Source: Lepeophtheirus salmonis
Lineage: Eukaryota > Arthropoda > Copepoda > Siphonostomatoida > Caligidae
Direction: 5' to 3'
Length of the DNA: 64,000 nt
Assembly: GCF_016086655.4 (NCBI RefSeq)
Contig: NC_052143.2
Span: 23,823,886-23,887,885, forward strand
A program made the position numbers and the translations under genes. The notes under the pieces were generated by a model. That model worked only from the letters and a program-made list of their open reading frames with translations. It was not told the DNA's origin and did no database searches. Positions 44,710 through 56,236 of the stretch are shown here, piece by piece. How positions within the stretch are numbered: the stretch's first letter is position 1; each line of letters begins with the position of its first letter.

Positions 44710-47155
44710 CGACTTAGTTGCCATTTGGTATTTTTTGAGTGATCCCAAGGTTATAGAGGTCTTGCTTGGACATCTGTCTCCTGCTGCCCTCTTGAATCCG
44801 AATTGCTCCATCTCTCTTTTCACGTGAAAAATACTGTAAATAAGCTTCTGTGACCATTTTAACAACTCTCTCACAACTTTGTGTATGGCATGGCCATTTC
44901 AACACTTTCCTTGGTGTTTGGATGAATCCTTTCAACTCGGAAGCTGTTAAAGAGTAGGTAAGATGTGGATCGGACACTTCTTCTGACCAGTTGATCAAGA
45001 CAATGATGTTAAAAGTCTCACTGTTTATAGCAGGACTTTTTTTTATCCTGATAGATAGGCTACCCGGGTCACCGTTTCGTCCACTCTCTCTCCTGATCGC
45101 CAGGATTCGTTGTACTCCTATGATTATCTCCTTCTGGTCATCGGAGAAAACCAGAGCCTGTAGGATCATTTCACTTTGAGGATACTAAGCAGATATTTTC
45201 ACTGTTGGCATCATAAGTTCACGCACCTCTTTTTTTCAGGGACTTGAGACAATTAAGTTGAAAAATGACGTGCCTTAGCCCTTCTATCCAACAGTACTTC
45301 AGCTTGGTATTGAACCAACATGGATAATACACACCAATTATAAATTCAACTATGAGTCTCAGATTTTTTCTCCTTTAGTCCATGCTTTGATACCCAGAGT
45401 ATTAAAACCCTATTAGCTGTGGTGAGACAGCAGTTGTGGTAAACAAGTCAAATCTCCAAGAGAGCCATCCTTTCAGGAAACACTCCTTCTCTCATAGCAC
45501 ACACTATCATATAACTGTAGTGTTGATCTGTTGACAAATCTTGAACTATCTCATCACACAGTTTAAGAAGTGGGGGGTTAGAGATTCGGGGAAAGTTTGT
45601 ATTGATATCCAAGGCAGTAACCAAGTCTAGTATCTTTCCTATTGGTCCAGATAATCTACTATCTGAGAGAGTTGGGCCATCAAGCTCAAGAATTAGACAG
45701 TGTAAGGGAAATTCATTTGTATGCAGACTACACACCTGACCAGTTTTCTCCCAAACTATATTTTAAGTTTTGGCATAACTCCAGCATTACACCAGTGTTC
45801 ACATTTGTTAAGTCCCCTCCAATGGCCATGATTGTTTTATCTAAACCCCTGTCCTTTAACCAGTTAAATATATACTTTGTAATTTGTACAACATGTGATT
45901 CCTCCTAGTTTGCTTTCTCTGTTATAAAGTGGAACAAGTAATTAATCCCCGGCTCACTTATAACACTATTGTGTTCTTGCTTGATCCTACCCATAAATGA
46001 CTATTCACTGCCCATTCATCCCATCAACACATTTTTCAAGTCAATTCTTCCATCAAAGAGAATATGCACAGGAGATTGGCTCCTCCTCTCTACAACGCTT
46101 CAAAACTTGTCCCTCATCTCTTTCATCAACTTCTCCTGCGCTCTCCTAATCTTATTTTTGTCAATGATGTGTATTGGGTTATCCTGAATGATGACTCCAG
46201 TGGCAATCAGTTGAGCAGTTGCTATTGCTATTGTTGATATTAGTCCAGTACCTTACGTAATAATTTCTCTGAAATTTGATAATGCCCCAGAATTACTAAC
46301 TTTGTCATGAACAAGTTCAATATTATCTTCTTCCATGCCTTTGTCCTCCTCTAATGTAATTTTTTCGCCGCTCACTTTAGTTGCCTTCTCTACTCTCCGT
46401 GTCTCGGCCATCTTTTCCATTTCCTTCCTTACCAATGTCCTCATTATTCTGTTATGCTCTAACCAATCAGTATTTCCGATTTGATGCGGCCCTTTGCTTC
46501 CAATTTTTTCTTTCTGACCTTTAATGTAAACAAGATCATTCACCAGGACCTTCTTTACTCTTGTACAAGATCATTTGATATGAGCTTGGAAGACACAGCC
46601 TTGACAACCTGCCTCACCACAACTAAACATATCATATTTACAATTCAAAATATCAAATAGCTTATCCAATTTGGCAGAGAAGTTTTCTTTCCCAGATAGT
46701 TTCCCCTTCCCAAGAGAAAATTCACTTGCCTGCTCCCAAATTTTCACTAATCTTAAAATGATGGTTCTCTCGTCATTTATGACTGGGTGTTTATAAAATG
46801 CATTAGCCTTAGTCCATTGATAAATCAGCCCAGGGTAAAGATCCTCTATTAGTTCATCAACTTTGTAGTTTTTTCTATTTTTTTCACTAAGCTCTATCGA
46901 ATAAATTCCATACCTTAAGATATCCTGCAGAGTAGGGAGATCTTGCACCAAGAGCTCCCTTCCAGTTCCAACAAGATGGGTCAAATGACAATTCGATTGA
47001 GTCCATATTTTTACTTCTGCCATTTCGTTCACCGTTAAATGATTTAAATTAAATATGGGGAATTTATTACGACAAATGGAATCAACAGGAAACAAAGAAA
47101 TATAGGTTATAATAGAAAAAAAGCATAAAACGATTAAGCTTAACGTTTTATTCAA
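44710..47155 (-). pseudogene. Broken gene of a conserved, unnamed metazoan family (possibly transposon-derived)
   Basis: Starting at 47155, the first 194 codons are open and include LPTLQDILRYGIYSIELSEK, then VDELIEDLYPGLIYQWTKAN, then ASEFSLGKGKLSGKENFSAK and KLDKLFDILNCKYDMFSCGE. A TGA at 46571 interrupts, then the same frame goes on (IGNTDWLEHNRIMRT at about 46480) to a TAA at 46253. Further left, with many stops, come HILFDGRIDLKN, then QEHNSVISEPGINYL, GGDLTNVNTGVM, then LHTNEFPLHCLILELDGPTL and DLSTDQHYSYMI (45735-45448). The C-terminal part is open again for 151 codons (45169-44714) with SDDQKEIIIGVQRILAIR, FNIIVLINWSEEVSDPHLTY and a SCERVVKMVTEAYLQY end. I know this block order from many unannotated arthropod and cnidarian proteins; DLTNVNTG recalls RNase-H-like transposases. 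Function unknown; this copy is dead over its middle. Confidence 0.65.
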
Positions 47156-47480
47156 CTAATTCATGGCTCTATTACTATGTGTGTTAATTAATAAAAATTT
47201 TATATAAGTTATGTTGAAATAAATTTTGGGTATGGATTTATTAAGTATTTAAAAGTTAAATTAAAATAGCGATTGGTCTAACTATGACTTTTATATCTAT
47301 ACCAAGTATAGTATTATCGATTCGTAAACTTAGTTAACTTAATGTTAAGTTATGATTAAAATTTCTTCATATTTGAACTCTTCACACCAAGGTTAATAAA
47401 TATCCATACATCCCTTAAATATTAATATCTATAAATTACATAAAGAAAAACAGTACTGGAAAATATAGAAAGCATCCGCA
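47156..47480. other. No gene seen
   Basis: AT-rich sequence before the broken gene on the minus strand; its promoter would lie here but no signal is evident. Confidence 0.35.
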
Positions 47481-47559
47481 TTTTCTCTAATTTTCATAGT
47501 GAAATTGATGTAGCTTAGGGTTATACTATCTTTTTGAAAAATTACATTTTTGAAATTTG

Positions 47560-48164
47560 CGTGAAAAACACAGTAAAAAAACATTACTGGTTGTTGATTT
47601 TCGAAAAAATGAAAAGTACAACCAACCTAATAGTTAGCCAAGAAGGTCATTGACCAAGAAAATTGCTGGCTCAATAAGGTTTCATCGAAACTACAAGATT
47701 TCTTAAAAAGACCCAAAAGTCAGTTATGAGGAGGGCTGTCTTTGCTCTCTAGAATTAATCCGAAAATTTATAATAGACCTTTCAGGAAACTTGGAGTCTG
47801 AGTGGCGTGTATCTATTTCGTCCCATCCTGCATACTATTGGTTAATGCTAGGAACTGATTTTATCAATGACGAAACTGATAATTTCTCTCATTCTTGGAC
47901 AGCTTTCCAGAGGATCATTTGGAAAGGGGCACCAGTCTTTTTTTATCCTCTTCTACTATTGACATTGTGCGTCAGAATAGTAATAAGAAGTTTTTCTTTA
48001 AAAACCTCTTAGATCCAAAAAAGTTGGAAAGGATAGCAATTTTTCAACATGTTTGACTTTAGTTTAGGGAATTAATTTTAAACTAGAATGTTTGCTTATA
48101 TAATTATATATATATTTATGTGTAACTTCTCTGAATTAATAAAGCTTTAAAAAAAAAAAAAAAA
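47560..48164 (+). mobile_element. Retroposed sequence with AATAAA and poly(A) tail
   Basis: The plus strand ends with TTAATAAAGCTTT followed by a run of about 17 A at 48149-48165, the mark of a reverse-transcribed RNA. Upstream, open pieces (EWRVSISSHPAYYWLMLGTD from about 47800 and KNLLDPKKLERIAIF near 48000) look like protein sequence with frameshifts; they may be the 3' part of a LINE or of a host mRNA. No family is recognised. A target duplication was looked for around CATATACGTAAC and not found, so the left border is uncertain. Confidence 0.5.
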
Positions 48165-48165
48165 C

Positions 48166-49230
48166 ATATACGTAACATAATACCGCACTAATTCAAATAA
48201 AATAATTACTAATTAGGTATATTTTGAATATTAAAATTCCCTATCATGAATGGATCACTTCATTGTTTCTATCCCGGAATCCCATTTGCCAATGAAGGAG
48301 TTCACTTTACTATCTTAATAAGGCTTGCAGTTTTCCTCGGATGAATTTTCATCCCGTCGTTCGACATATAATGAGCATCTCATGAGATGAATGATCAAGT
48401 TAGAAGTATTTTCTTTTGGTCCTAATTCTTGGAGAAAATAAAGATCCACTTCTTCAGATATTCATGAATAAAGTATGATCTTAGGCTATCAAAATTGTGA
48501 AAGTAAAATTGCATTTAAATTTCAAATTATAGTATATTTTAGTTTTATGGATATAACATCTCATTGTTGTAGTACATAATTAAAAAAAATTGTTAATAAT
48601 ATGACATTTCATATTATTTATTAGAATGTATGATGTCATTATGAGAACATTGAAATCGTGAACTAACATAATTTTCCATATTTGCACCCCCTTAAAAAAT
48701 AGGATCACTTAAAAAATACCAAATCGATTAAAGTTCTTAAAGATCCTTATTTTTTAAACATGTATTTTTTAAAATAAAAGATGGAATATTGTTCCATAAT
48801 ATGAGCTGTGATACTCCTTATCACTATGCATAATAAATAAGTTATAATGGTCTCAAGAAGAGTGTCCTTTTCATCATTTTTCAGCCTAAAAATGGAAATA
48901 TGTCGAGTTTAGAGGAAGATACAGAATTAATAAAACACTTATAATTATAAAATACTTTTTGGCATCAGTTTTATTCATCATAATTCAATTTGGTGATTCT
49001 CTTAATGCTAATAGTCTCAAATTAATATAATCTCAAATATTTCTGAAACCTGACAACCCAGAGAAAAAGTAAGAACAGTTTTGGATTTTGCGATCAAAGA
49101 TAATAATTCCATTGTGATCTATAACAGAAGCAATTGGAGGTTTGAAATTTTATTTACAAGTTCTAATATTAAAAAAGTCATTTAATATGTCTGCCATCTT
49201 CGACAATTATTCACTCGATTCGAGATCTAA
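48166..49230. other. No gene seen
   Basis: AT-rich sequence; nothing supported. Confidence 0.4.
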
Positions 49231-49239
49231 AGAATTTGT

Positions 49240-49915
49240 GTGAATTGGCAGAGATCTTCTTTCAACAAGTTTTGGGTCATGCAGGTCATTGAGGGATGAT
49301 CAAGTAATGTTGAAGCAGGAACTCGGCACTATTGGCCTAAGTTTTCCTCCAATGTATCACTGGACCAGACAGGAGTTCACAGTACCTACCAGCACCCACA
49401 CTCTCTTTTGGCTCAAAGAAGAGGGGGAGGCATGACACTGCCGGTTCTCCTACTGACACCAAGGAGTATGATGCTCACTGGAACTTGTTTTTAAAGACGT
49501 TGGGATTTTAGCCCTCTCTGTGGCCAACCATTTGTCGTTCTGGGCGCTGTGGGATCTGTGGACAGTTACTATGGGACTTCAAATAGTTCAGCAATTTTCT
49601 TCCTTGGGCCGCCCAGTTGGCATTCATTTTGTCTGTAAGCATATTCTTTTTTAGAGGTGGTATTACTTCATCCTCAGGTCAGTGTGTATGGCTCTGGAGG
49701 GTCTTGCTTGGCTTACTTGTCAAGAACGTTAATCGGAGTCCCGGGATATGTCTTTACGGAGCGTTTCAGGCCTACAAGGAAGATGGGTGTGCCCTTTTAT
49801 CACTCCAGGACTAATGGGATTTTCTCTTATATGTACACCGGGCTGTATACATCACAAGCCAAATTTGATGATGGTGTTCCTCAGGGTCTCTTCCACCATA
49901 AATTTTTCTTTTGAA
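49240..49915 (+). pseudogene. GC-richer block with broken protein-like frames, family unknown
   Basis: This 0.7 kb patch stands out from the AT-rich flanks. Plus-strand pieces have protein-like composition: DQVMLKQELGTIGLSFPP (about 49300), MTLPVLLLTPRSMM (about 49430), VDSYYGTSNSSAIFFLGPPS (about 49560), and an open run from 49657 with VSVYGSGGSCLAYLSRTLIG, VPGYVFTERFRPTRKMGVPF and YHSRTNGIFSYMYTGLYTSQ. The pieces lie in different frames, so indels have occurred. Three overlapping frames stay open at 49617-50060 and I cannot say with certainty which one was coding. It could be a decayed host gene copy or part of a transposon. Confidence 0.3.
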
Positions 49916-52103
49916 TTCAATGTTGCACAACTAACTCAAAGCAAACACTCAATGTCTCATTTAAAAATTGAAATAACTGGGTTTAGTGCTTCTTTATTGT
50001 TCAGGATGTTGTTAAAGATGGTACAGCCTTACCTGAACAACCCTGTACAGCAAAAGAGATAATCACTCCCTGATAGATAAAATCAAACTTTAAAGCGTTC
50101 CGATTTTTTGGCGATCAGTTCTATATTTTTTTTTAATCTTCATCGTTTTGCTCTACGTTTAATTAATAAGGTAGAAAAAATAAATTTGAGTTATATACAA
50201 GACTGAATCAGTATTTTGAGATATAATCTCTGATACATAAAAGATTAGTTAAATATAACTATAATGCTGATAATAAGTTTTATTTTAGGAATAGTTATAC
50301 TTGGAACATTTTTGAAAATATCCAAAAAAATCATAGCTTATAGAATTTTATTATTTGAAATAATAAATTAGCTTAGATTCTTCGGCTCAAATAGGTTGTT
50401 GGGAATTAGTAATCATGCTTCTAGTTTTTATGGTTGATTGATGATAACCATCTTAACATAAGCTAATTTTATGTCTTACGATTTGTGCATATTTATTACT
50501 AGCTAAAGTCGAGCAAACATTATTTTTAAACCACTTGAATGCATTCGTTCAAGTTTTGATTTCAACTATGTACTTCACTGAAATAATAATATTAATGCAG
50601 CAGATATAGTCCTGCTTTCAAGGATGTGAAGTCCAATAATATTTTAACGACTTAAAATCTGATTTTTAAGATTTTAATAAATCTATTCAAATTACTTAAA
50701 ATTATTAATCTACGACTCAACATTTCAAATGATAATATGGGTACTCCACAACTGTCAAATTAAATTATATCAGACAATCAGGTATCTGTGGAGTAATTCG
50801 TTAAGACATATAATAGTGATGATGCACGGTGTTACCTCACTAACACAAGAATATATAGTGTATTTTGTGGTCAGCGATCGATTTTTTTACTTCTTGTCTC
50901 ATATCAGTATTCTGAATGTTGATTGATTCAATTATTATTAGCTCCTTTTAAACTGTGGACAATTCTCAACAATCATTAAACAATAGCTCTTTAATTCGGA
51001 AGAATTGACTAACTACAAACTATTTTTGGGGCTATTTTTTTTTTTTTTCTGAGGAGAGTTTAGCTTGGTACAAAAAAAGTAACGACGTGGTAGAGATAAA
51101 TATTTTTGACAACCTCGCCCACCCCCTATAACTAAAGTCAAAGTACAACCCAACTATCAAATATATATTTTTTACATTTTGACAATTTATTTTGATTTAA
51201 AAAAATATGACTTTACACATATGTCAACAGAGATTCGGTATTTTTCCCAATTGCAACGCTTTAATAATAAGGAAACAACTTAGGTACCTCAAGTGAAGGA
51301 ACGCGAAGCGAAAAGAAGGACTCCAGTATAATGGATTTTTGCAGAATCGTCTTACCTTTAGGTATATTTAATTGTATGTTATATATTTTATTTAATTCAG
51401 GGGATCTCAACCTTAATTACCCTACTATTCACTATTTGTCACAAAGTCATTATCATGTTGAAAAAGTTTGAAGGTATAGGTATTGGATACTTGTTAACCT
51501 TTGGTGTAAGATAATATTCATGAAAAAGTTCTCAAAGTATTCTTATTAGACAGTATATTTTTTTTTTGAGTGGGAATACTGATTTTACTAGTAATTTCAA
51601 TTTTAAGAGTAAATGACGTGAGAATTAGTAGAATGGAACGCTAAAAATGGTATTTTAAGTATTATATCAATTGCGGACAGTCCTCACATTGACCCCCAAA
51701 AATGGCAGAGATGTCTTTTTGGGCCATATGTGTGTCCAACAAATCCAACGCTATTTTGTCTCCTGTTCACTCATTTGGTGGCCGATTCAAAAGAAAATCT
51801 GCCTGAAAAACATAAATTACCTATTGTGCAATAACATGGACACATAATAAAATCCTGTAAAATTTTAATCAAAAGATGTATTAAAATTCGATAAAATCGA
51901 CTGGAAAATTTTGCAACTGTACTCTGTAGAGTAATATTCATGGAACCCTCAACACCCCTGGCGGAATACATTATTCATGTTATACTAAATTGGGAAAACA
52001 TCCATCACTTGGTTTATAGGTTTGGCCAGGATCCATCTTCCTCTTGAAAATCAAACAACTCTCTAGGCTTCCAAATAAAGTTGCATATGTACTTCATCAA
52101 CGA
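49916..52103. other. No gene seen over 2.2 kb
   Basis: AT-rich sequence; short frames only, nothing recognised. Confidence 0.4.
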
Positions 52104-52876
52104 ACTACCGAGTGGTACATTAAAATCTGAACACTTTGAATTTTAAACTTCAATCCGCTATATTTTATTTATTAACAATAAAATTTTAACAAAACTAATA
52201 CTATATATATATGTATATCTGCGCTCTTTTAATCATGAATATAGCCACCATTAGTGGCAGTGATTGCTTCCTTTCAGGGGGAGGCTTAACACCTGGCACA
52301 CGGTGTGGATGTAGTCCACTGTCAAGGCGTCCCAGTGTTGGCTGACAGTGGCTTTGGCAGTCTTGGTGTTCGGATGACAGATACTGCAGCCTTTCTCCTC
52401 GATATGCACCCAAAAGTTGGCATCAGGGATGTAGGCTGGGGCAAAAGTGGCAAAAAAGAGTTCAAAAGAACTCGAAAGCCTTATTCAAAACTAATTCAAA
52501 AGAGTAATGGAACGGAAAAGATGGGCCTCTTTTATTACTTGTGTCAAAACTGACCTTTTAACCCTCACAAGACTCCTTCCCTCCACTTTTTTTGATAAAT
52601 CTCTTGATAATCTGGTGAGAAACTCCGAGATCACTTCTATGGTCCCTCATGGACTTGAGGGATTGGCCTGGACTGTTTTCTTTAACTCATTTAGATCAAG
52701 TTTCAAGTGTAATTTTCTCGACTTTTACCTCAGCTAGAAAGCTCAGATTTGTTGAGTTAAAATAAATAATTGTATATTCTTTAATATTTCGAAATATGAA
52801 TTAATTTTCAGACATTCTAACTTAATTAATTATTGAATTAGTAAGTGTTCAGATTTCAACTGACCACCCGGTACAA
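52104..52876 (-). mobile_element. Internally deleted mariner-like element with matching ends
   Basis: The left end (CCGAGTGGTACATTAAAATC then TGAACACTT) and the right end read on the minus strand (CCGGGTGGTCAGTTGAAATC then TGAACACTTA) are inverted copies over about 30 bases. On the minus strand the right half (about 52740-52510) codes an N-terminal piece: MRDHRSDLGVSHQTIKRFIK-like sequence, then GGKSLVR-like and VIKEAHLFRSIT-like words. The left half (about 52440-52250) codes the C-terminus: NFWVHIEEKGCSICHPNTKT, then AKATVSQHWDALTVDYIHTV, then CQV. The catalytic middle is missing, so this is a 0.77 kb non-autonomous derivative that can still be traced to its parent family. The left-half frame is clean for over 60 codons, which suggests moderate age. 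Confidence 0.75.
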
Positions 52877-53740
52877 TGACTATCAGTGAATTTGGATTTA
52901 GAAATTTCGTTAATTTTTCTTTAAAACTGCACGGAAACATACTAATACTTTGTCAGTACATACCTAGATATCAGTAGCCTCGACATAATTCGTAGTCAGG
53001 CTATCAAATATCTAGGTTTTTTAATAAATGGAATCTCTTATTAATTGTCTACTTTCATATTTTTATATGTCAAATCAATTTATTGATTATTCTATTATTT
53101 TAATGTTTTTAATTTGTGCTAATTTACTTAATATTTCAATGAAATATTTTCCTATAATAATATCAATATATTGATATGTATATTATAAGAGTTACTATCA
53201 ACTTTATATTGAAATTCTGATAAATATTTGTTTAGTGTGCTAATTTGGTTTTAAAAATTTGAACCATTACACTTTTGGATCATAGTCTATGCTCGCATTT
53301 GACAACATTTTCGAACTACCACAGAGTTTTAAGCATTTGATTAATTTCCATGAATTCACTGGTAATAAAGTGAACACACACAGCTTAGATGTCTAGTTTA
53401 ATCTAATTATATTACCGTTTAAATTTAATACCTATACAATGTTTACTAACCTTTGCTAACATAAAACAATGACATATGAATATATTATTACCAGAGAGTA
53501 ATAAATAGCCCCTAATCAGAAATCATGAACAATGATTACTAAACATAAATGAAATTAGTGATGAAGGGGTGAAAATTGCTACTTATATTTCTGGTCTCAA
53601 AGAAACTTTACGTTGTAAGCTCCATCTGTTATATCCTGTCCATAGCTTGGTATTTACAAGTATCAACTTTTAATAACGTTTTCTTAATTTCACGTAATTT
53701 GAGTATTTGAATTATTCTTTGTAGTAAAGAATGGAATTGA
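52877..53740. other. No gene seen
   Basis: AT-rich sequence; nothing supported. Confidence 0.4.
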
Positions 53741-53779
53741 TTCGGGATCACTTTTGTGTAATCATTCTTCATCTTTCGG

Positions 53780-54480
53780 AATCAGTATGACTAGCATCTA
53801 TTGGATATTACATGAAAATTTGGATATAAAGAAGATATGTTAACGTTGAACCCCCCATAATCCAACGCAATCTGACAAATGATCAAAAGTTGGCTGAAAT
53901 AGATTGGTGCCAGGAAATGCATAAATTTTTTGTTATAGTTACATCAAAAGCTGTGTATGATGTGTAAATTAGTTAAACAGCTATCGACTATATGGGTCTT
54001 TCAAGATGAGCCAATTGCAACAAAAGTTGTTCGTAGGAGAAAAACATAAATGTAAATGTTTACCTATTTTTATGTTTGGCCGGTCAAATAGCTTCTGTGG
54101 CGTTATGATCCTTATAATGCTTCAGTGGTATTAGAGTAACGTAGAAGAGTTAATTTGTCTGGCAGAAGTATTCAAATAATTCCGGGGAAAAAACAGAAGA
54201 AGAGGCGAATCATTCTTCATCACGACAATGCAAGATCTCACACTTCGGTTCAAAGAGCTTTTTTGTTAATCAAAACATTGAAATGGTCATCATTAGGTTC
54301 AGCTCTGATTTCCACCACAATCAAAATTTTCTATTCCAATGCATCAAATATAAATTACGTGGTCAACGGGTTTCACCCCCAGAGGAATCCACTAATCCGT
54401 TCAAATCTTTTGTTTTGGAGTTACCTCAATCAGAATGGGAAAAAAAGCTTCGAAAGCTGGTTTAAACGTAAGTAAATTGT
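53780..54480 (+). pseudogene. Mariner (DD34D) transposase relic with HHDN motif
   Basis: Pieces in order: SVSMTSIYWILHENLDIKKI (about 53785, usual VSVGSVxxILHExLxxRK), then NLTNDQKLAEIDWCQEMHKF (about 53870, usual LTxxQKxxRVxWCxEML), SKAVYDV, FQDEPIATKVVRRRKT (about 54000), then RRIILHHDNARSHTSVQRAF (54193-54260) with the second catalytic aspartate in HHDN, then FLFQCIKYKLRGQRVSPPEE and FVLELPQSEWEKKLRKL at the C-terminus. This is the classical mariner order. The TGDETW motif with the first aspartate is eroded, the SPDLAPSDF block is shifted and damaged, and frames change at least four times. Left and right ends were not recognised. Inactive. It belongs to the same broad group as the N-terminal relic at 1.85 kb, but the two do not overlap in content. 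Confidence 0.8.
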
Positions 54481-55470
54481 ATTGATATTCATGTTGAATA
54501 TTTTGAAAAATAATAAAGACAATTTTGCTATTAACTATTTGTTTTTTTCATTATTAGACCAGAAATATAAATAGTAACCTATGTAGTATGATCAAAATTC
54601 AAATAACTCGTAATTCTTCAGCTTCAGATCTCTAGTATCTATCATTCAATCTTAACGGATTTTAAATAAATACATTATCAAATAACTTCCAATTTCTTTT
54701 ATTTTATATATATGCAATAACTTATTCCTAGGAATTTTCTCTGATAACTTAATCATTATATATTAGCTGGAAAATACCCATATCTATTCATACATATAAT
54801 AAATTATTCAAAGATTTGTCCTCAATATTATTTTTTTAAAGATATTAGTTTGAGGATGATTTTATACTCTCTATAGATGTCTATCATGAGAACATATAAC
54901 ACTAGGATGTACCAAAGATCAACTTTGCTTTAGTGATATAGAAGATATTTCTCCAAGAAATCCTCATTTTCATATGTGCTCACTTAAACGCAGTTACTCA
55001 GTACTTAAATGCTCTCTCATTATGAATAATATAATAATAATAAAAGCTTGAGAGAAAAAAATATATTCTGACGTAATGAGCCAGGGTGTACTTTAGTCTC
55101 TGTAGCACTGCCTGGCTGAGCTTTAGCTATAGATCTTCTAAAGTCACATTTATTATTAAAAGGTACGTCTTCTGAAAGAATTTCTTAGTATTTCTATATT
55201 GTTATTTCTTCTATAAAAAATGACGGTATAGATTACAAACATCATTTTTTTAATCAATAGACGGATCTTAAGTTGAATAAATGTTTCTTTTTCAAGACAT
55301 TTTTACGACAAATAGCAAGATTATTATAAAATTGTATCTACTTACTGATTGTTCAAATTGTATCTAATGGTCACATAATATATAAATTACATAAACAAGT
55401 TAACCCTTTGAGGTATAGGAAAAATTTTAATTTTCTATTTGCTTAACTACTAACTTTTCTCAAGGTCATA
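54481..55470. other. No gene seen; nuclear to mitochondrial-like transition
   Basis: AT-rich sequence. Toward 55475 a short hairpin (ATAAGCTA pairing with TAGCTTAT, about 17 bases apart) marks the place where composition changes to the G/C-skewed, AGG-rich style of the block to the right. I cannot place the junction to the base. Confidence 0.4.
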
Positions 55471-55499
55471 GAAGAATAATAAGCTACAGGAAAACTTGA

Positions 55500-56235
55500 T
55501 TATTAGCTTATAGCCCATAGACAGAAGTTTAGGCACCTAACCTAGGCCTCTTGATAGGCCCAATTTTGGTTTAATATCCTAATAAGGCTTAGCTTTTGAG
55601 ATCAGCCCTAATCTCAAGTCAGGGGGCTATTACTCACTTTAACTTTATTTAACACCTTAATAAATATCTAACCAGGCATTGAACTTAATAAGGCTTAACT
55701 TTAAGATCAAACTCAATCTTAGGTTAGGAGAGTATTACCCACTTTAACTTAATTTTAATTTTTTAATAAGGTTTACACTTATCAGCAGGAAGCTTTTTAT
55801 TAGACAATCTTAACTTTTATTTTAATATCTTAATAAATATTAAACTCAATTTTGGTTTAATATCTTACTAAGGCTGAACTTTTAGGATCAAACCCAATCT
55901 TAGGTCAGGGGTTATTACTCACTTTAACTTATTTGTAATATTTTAATAAATATCAAACCCAATTTCCGTTTAATATCTTAATAAGGCTTAACTTTTAGGA
56001 TCAAACCCAATCTTAGGTCAGGGGTTATTACCCACTTTAACTTTTTTTTAATAAATATTTAAATGGAGGTTAAACCCAATTTTGGTTTTATATCTTAATA
56101 AGGCTTAACTTTTAGGATCAAACCCAATCTTAGGTCAGGGGTTATTTATTACCCACTTTAACTTATTTTGAATATTTTAATGAATATTTAAATGGAGGTT
56201 AAACCCAATTTTGGTTTAATATCTTAATAAGGCTT
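55500..56235. repeat. Mitochondrial-like tandem repeat block (control-region candidate)
   Basis: A unit containing AATAAGGCTTAACTTTTAGG, then ATCAAACCCAATCTTAGGTC, then AGGGGTTATTACCCACTTTA starts at about 55581, 55687, 55765 (degenerate), 55867, 55980 and 56097, with a last partial unit at 56226; spacing is mostly 102-129 bases. The right-hand copies are nearly identical, the left-hand ones more diverged. It sits directly before nad2 with no other gene, which suggests a mitochondrial control region with repeats, but origin signals are not proven. Confidence 0.6.
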
Positions 56236-56236
56236 A

